A stretch of DNA of 64,000 bases, taken from the NCBI RefSeq assembly GCF_905475395.1, contig NC_058339.1, positions 41,735,172 to 41,799,171 of the forward strand. The letters run 5' to 3'. The stretch is from Chrysoperla carnea. Lineage: Eukaryota > Arthropoda > Insecta > Neuroptera > Chrysopidae. Made by a program: the position numbers and the translations under genes. A model generated the notes under the pieces. That model was not told the DNA's origin. It searched no databases and was given only the letters and a program-made list of their open reading frames with translations. Positions 60,015 through 64,000 of the stretch are shown in pieces (positions within the stretch are counted from its first letter, which is position 1; each line of letters begins with the position of its first letter).

Positions 60015-60016
60015 TA

Positions 60017-62162
60017 TTTCACATTTTAGTTTTTACACTTATTTAGAATAGAATATTATTATTATAGGTATATATTATACCTACACTCAGCACCAGATCT
60101 ATGTTTTTTTAATCGGAGCTAGAACTTGATCTCCAACGTTTGATATCAATTTTTGGGAAAAAAATAGGTGGCTTTTTTTTTGTTATCTATTTACTAATAA
60201 TTTTAATTTGTGCAGTGACATAAAATTAATCAAAGGGAATATATAATCAGAAACCCGGCTCCGACATTTCTTTCTCTCTAACCTTACTACCTTTCCACAG
60301 TTTTACGCGGCGTACTTTTGTTTTTGCGAAATAATCGATTTACTCAATAAATTACATGTTAAAGGAGTTTTATATTCAATGGCTAGGATCGCAAGGCCAG
60401 ATAGACGTTCCTGGCTCATTGTTGAACGCAGCTTGCAGATGTCATTGGTAATGTGTAGTATTTTCTTAATGCTATACTAATATTAGGAAACGCTTCTTGC
60501 AAGTCATGGTGGAACGTCGAATGTACTTGATATTTCAATAATTTAGCTTACTAGGTCTTTAAATTAACTGCAATCAAGTTTTTTTTTTTGAATTTTTTCG
60601 TGTTAGATTGACTCCATTTATCTGCCGATCCAGCATGGAATATTTTCATAAATCAATGTGTTCATAAAGAAGCTAAATCTTATTTTCCAACACATTATAT
60701 TATGATTGCCGAGACAAGTGTCCCATTTGCCATCTCCACCATCCAGATCCGGGGCTGCCTACACTCGTGTTGATATATCACAAATGTTTTAACGGATCAA
60801 AACGGAATAAAGTATAAGTTCATTACTCATTACATTTTTATGCATAACATGAAAATTGTATACCAATTTATATATGGGGTAGTCAGTTATGTTATTTCAT
60901 TTTTTAACACCCGTTTAATTCAGTTTTGTCATTTTGATTTTTTTTTGAAATATAATCTGGTGTAAAATGCACCACACGGCCTCTAAAAATGGATATAATT
61001 CCTACTTTAAAATTATCCAATACTATCATAAAAAAAATCAACACACAATTCTATTTCAAAGAGCAAATAAAAAGCTAATAAAATAAACTTTTTGGTGTGC
61101 TTTTTGAGCACTAAAAGTATTTAAATCTGTATAAAGAGGTAAAAAAATAAAACAGTCATTTATATGTAAAAATCTGTAAAATGTAAAATTGTATTTTTTA
61201 ATAAAATTCTGAAAAAGATGTATTCATGTAATTTTTTTTTTGAAGAATAATTGTAAGGAGACATTTTGCCTATCGTTGTTTTTGTATTTGCGAGTTAAAT
61301 TTTCGTTGCTATAAACATACATATTTTCGCTTTAAATGAATATTTTGCTTCTTAGATTTGTTATATGTTTCAAGATTAAGGTGTGCTATAAACATACACA
61401 TATACACACTTTAACATTTACATTATTCCCATCAGTAAAAATTAACTCTGGCCATTTCATACAGCGCACAACAAGAAAGCAGCAACTTAAGAATCTCGTT
61501 TTACACGTAATTAATATTAAGAAATTCATTTACCTTTATGCTATCATAACCTTCCCATTGCTTCTTGATTGCCTTAAGGTGTTAAGATCAAATAAAGTAC
61601 CATTTCCTGATTTTGAATAGTATATTTTTCATTAATACAAAAATGTATAAAATTATTAAAACTAATTAGAAACTTATTGATTAAAACTTAACAATAAAAC
61701 AAATTACAAACAAATAATAAATGAAATATGGGCAAACATTGTGGATTTTTTGCAAAATAATGCTATATTGGTTTTGGATCACTCCTGAGATTGATTTAAT
61801 ATTATTGGTTGTTGTATGTATTAAAAGTAAGTACTTGTAATACCGAACGCGAGAAAATTTGGAAGTTTGAGAATAATATTTAAAAAAAAATTTTCGTATG
61901 GTTTTGCAGCGGACGATTAAATAATGCACCAAATCAAATTCCATCTGCACACAAAAAATACAAATTGAAATTGATAAATACGTAATGAAAGGAAAGAAAT
62001 ATATCTTTTAATGAGCAGCTCAGTGAAATGAATTAACTAAACAATCAGTAATCTGTAATGAAAGATAACTTAAGCTTTAAACAACCACACATTTTCACCA
62101 CAATAATTTTCTAAATTTTAAATTCAGCTAACGATATAATTAACACTAAAAATGTACAAACT
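60017..62162. other. intergenic DNA between convergent genes
   Basis: A less AT-rich patch at 60240-60450 and another at 60690-60770 (CCATCCAGATCCGGGGCTGC) gave no readable protein. The plus-strand ORF at 61336-61620 has no motif. No gene was recognised. Confidence 0.4.
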
Positions 62163-62284
62163 TTACGCGGAAACATTTGTACACGGTTGTTGAACATAGT
62201 TCAAACAAAATCCACGATTATTTATATCTGTTGGTGATTCCACACTATCCGTGTGGAAAACTAAACGAAGTGGTTTTACTGTAC
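62163..62284 (-). CDS. CUB protein last exon
   Basis: Minus-strand acceptor ACAATTTTAG. It encodes TVKPLRLVFHTDSVESPTDI and NNRGFCLNYVQQPCTNVSA, then TAA at 62165-62163. The final GFCLNY.QQPC block is shared by related insect CUB proteins. Confidence 0.85.
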
Positions 62285-63580
62285 CTAAAATTGTAAAATT
62301 TAGTTATAATAAAATATTTAATTTTATTTTGGTATAAGTCAACTTACTCATTACTGTTGATGGCATTAATGAAATTTCGGCACTAAAAGTACCACCACAT
62401 ATTCGATCCACACATCCAGTATTTGCATTTGGTGGTCGACCAACATTAGTTGCACATGGTATTCCAAGCCAATCAGCGTTACATCCGTTTGGTGGAGGGC
62501 TGCTCCCAACCATAGCTTGCACCGCTGTATTGGAATTTCCCGATAGTGTAAAGGCTCTGGATCGATTGTTGTTCACTAAAAAATTGTTTGAATTATAAGA
62601 AATGTTAAATAACCTTTGAAGCTTTGAAGATCTGCTTTGCGAAGTGTTTAAGGCGCGATCGAAATGTCCTATGCAGTTTCATTATACAGAATCTGACTTA
62701 TATTTAAGATTTTAATATCAAGGTTTGATGCTCGGCATATTGAATCATCATAGAACAGTTATAGCCGAATGTTGAAAATTTTAGTACTTTCCCAAGCCAA
62801 AGGCTCCAAGGCAAATTAGATACATAACCTAAATTATTTTACTTTCGTAAATCGAAAAAATGCTTGTTTGCAGGAATATATGATTGTAGGCAAACATTTT
62901 GCACCGGCTCTCACAAAAATATACTGTGCAGGAGTCGATTCCTTGGTCAAATGCCTTATATCCTCGACTAATGTAACTATAAAAGTAAAAAGAAGTTTAA
63001 ATTGAACAACAAATTATGGGATAAAAATAAGCCCTTTCAAATGGCCTTAAGTATTTCGTGGTAAACAAAATTATGATGCAAGATATTTTCAAATTAAACA
63101 CCAATATGATAAAATTTTTAAAATGATAATGTAATAAATACATCTTTAGGGCGGATATGGATAGAGTGCCAAATTTTATATCGAGTTCACTAGAGATTTG
63201 TAACATTTAATTTTTTGCTCACTTGGATCTACATCTTCACAAGCTGTGTATTGAATCCCACAAAAATTCCGTTCTGATCGAATACATATACTGTAATCTT
63301 GATTTGATAATTGTAAGCCAGTATTTGGATCATAGTTGAAACTTTGAACCATTCCTGAAATACCTGTGTAATATTGTAAACAACCTTCGTCGCCTAGAAA
63401 AGAAATCATCATTTTAATATCGAAAACGTAAAATTCTGGTGCTCTAAAACAAACCTCGATAAATGCTATTGCAATCAATTTGTGAAACTCTTACTTTCCA
63501 AGATCGGGGAAACGATGGACCACTCGTGACAAATGTTAAGGTAATTGGATTAATAACGCCCAAACCTGCATCTATGTACA
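62163..63580 (-). CDS. CUB-domain secreted-type protein, 3' part (5' end beyond the window)
   Basis: Four exons on the minus strand, 63580-63455, 63393-63223, 62575-62348 and 62284-62163, join in phase 1 at every junction with GT-AG borders and give 214 residues plus stop. The first two exons form a CUB-type segment: PITLTFVTSGPSFPRSWKVR, then GCLQYYTGISG, SFNYDPNTG, and SICIRSERNFCGIQYTAC. The last two encode a Cys-rich continuation, with FTLSGNSN, WLGIPCATN, CVDRICGGTFSAE, TVKPLRLVFHTDSV and GFCLNYVQQPC. Eleven Cys in 214 residues and the absence of a membrane segment fit an extracellular protein. Arthropods have many such CUB proteins of unknown function. The signal peptide and N-terminus must lie to the right of position 64000. 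The gene is convergent with the stomatin-like gene. Confidence 0.85.
62348..62575 (-). CDS. CUB protein exon
   Basis: Minus-strand acceptor TTTTTTAG and donor ATGA|GTAAGT. It encodes NNNRSRAFTLSGNSNTAVQA, then NGCNADWLGIPCATN and CVDRICGGTFSAE. The GTG read as a start at 62576 spans the acceptor and is not a real start. Confidence 0.85.
63223..63393 (-). CDS. CUB protein exon
   Basis: Minus-strand acceptor CTTTTCTAG and donor CCAA|GTGAGC. It encodes GDEGCLQYYTGISGMVQSFN through CEDVDP, the core of the CUB fold, with four Cys. Confidence 0.88.
63455..63580 (-). CDS. CUB protein exon (most upstream one in the window)
   Basis: Read on the minus strand, the acceptor is TTATTTGTAG and the donor CGAG|GTTTGT. 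It encodes YIDAGLGVINPITLTFVTSG and SFPRSWKVRVSQIDCNSIYR. It starts in phase 1, so at least one earlier exon exists. Confidence 0.8.
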
Positions 63581-64000
63581 CTACAAATAAAACAATATTA
63601 TTGCACTGAATTGGATTTTCATAAATAATTAACATAAGCAATCCTGCAGAGTTCTTATCGGAAACAGAAAAGTTTCATTGGGTTAAAGGTTTGAAAATGA
63701 CCAATTCTTTACATATTTGGACTCGAAAGTTTCTATTTCTCTGTAGAATAGAAGCGCATTATTTTTAAATCATAAAATCTTTTGAATTCAAAGGAATGAA
63801 AAATAGAATTTAATTTTACGCAAAATTATACTTTGTTTTAAATATCTCGAAAACTTGGTATTATAAACTTGGCCTTTGGTAATTAATTATAAGGAGGTGA
63901 ACACAATGGAACCCGGGGCACAATGAAACAATTGTAATATTTGTACGTTATTCCAAGCAAATTTATGAACATATATCACAAAATTGTTAAGCCTGGTTAA
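63581..64000. other. intron of the CUB gene, right edge
   Basis: No further minus-strand exon with a CUB-like reading was found before the window ends. Confidence 0.4.

Noticed and set aside
62304-62576. Separate 90-aa minus-strand gene starting at GTG
   Set aside because: The GTG spans the splice acceptor; the reading is an exon of the CUB gene plus intron.
1-64000. CRISPR array, operons, ribosome binding sites, rRNA
   Set aside because: None seen; the window is an insect-type nuclear sequence, where these are not expected.

Overview
The window reads as a piece of an AT-rich insect nuclear genome. Introns follow the GT-AG rule, protein-coding exons are small and widely spaced, the recognisable genes are animal families, and the rest is filled with tRNA-derived SINEs, LINE remnants and many foldback/MITE-like elements. 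The species cannot be named from the sequence alone. No bacterial, CRISPR, rRNA or intact tRNA features were seen.

Three protein-coding genes can be supported. (1) 7183-8349 (+) is a complete 388-aa type II membrane glycosyltransferase of the beta-1,3-galactosyltransferase family (GT31), in one coding exon behind a good 3' splice site and followed by AATAAA. (2) 30065-57831 (+) is a stomatin/MEC-2-like (band 7/SPFH) membrane protein. Six shared exons (52332-57831) can be joined in phase to either of two first coding exons: 30065-30131, with an optional 27-nt microexon at 33038-33064, or 43341-43464. This gives proteins of about 303 or 313 aa. A putative non-coding first exon with an Inr-like start lies near 22898-23139. 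(3) 62163-63580 (-) is the 3' part of a secreted-type CUB-domain protein; four exons splice in phase, and the 5' end lies beyond the right edge. Genes 2 and 3 are convergent, with a 4.3-kb interval between them.

Layout: 1-7.1 kb holds interspersed repeats and a 712-bp foldback element with TA duplications. 7.2-8.4 kb is the glycosyltransferase gene. 8.4-22.9 kb is gene-poor and contains a palindromic MITE, a 186-bp tandem dimer, a tRNA-like SINE head and a LINE reverse-transcriptase remnant. 22.9-57.8 kb is the stomatin-like locus, whose long introns hold two tRNA-derived SINE families, a second LINE remnant, several foldback elements, and a 1.7-kb element with 14-bp terminal inverted repeats packed with ATTGGGA-type subterminal repeats. 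57.8-62.1 kb is intergenic with a nested TIR element. 62.1-63.6 kb is the CUB gene.

The genes show no sign of acting together. The points most worth following are the alternative first exons, microexon and NAGNAG acceptor of the stomatin-like gene; the unclassified 1.7-kb TIR element with a short spliced-looking coding piece; and the number of long inverted repeats inside one transcription unit.
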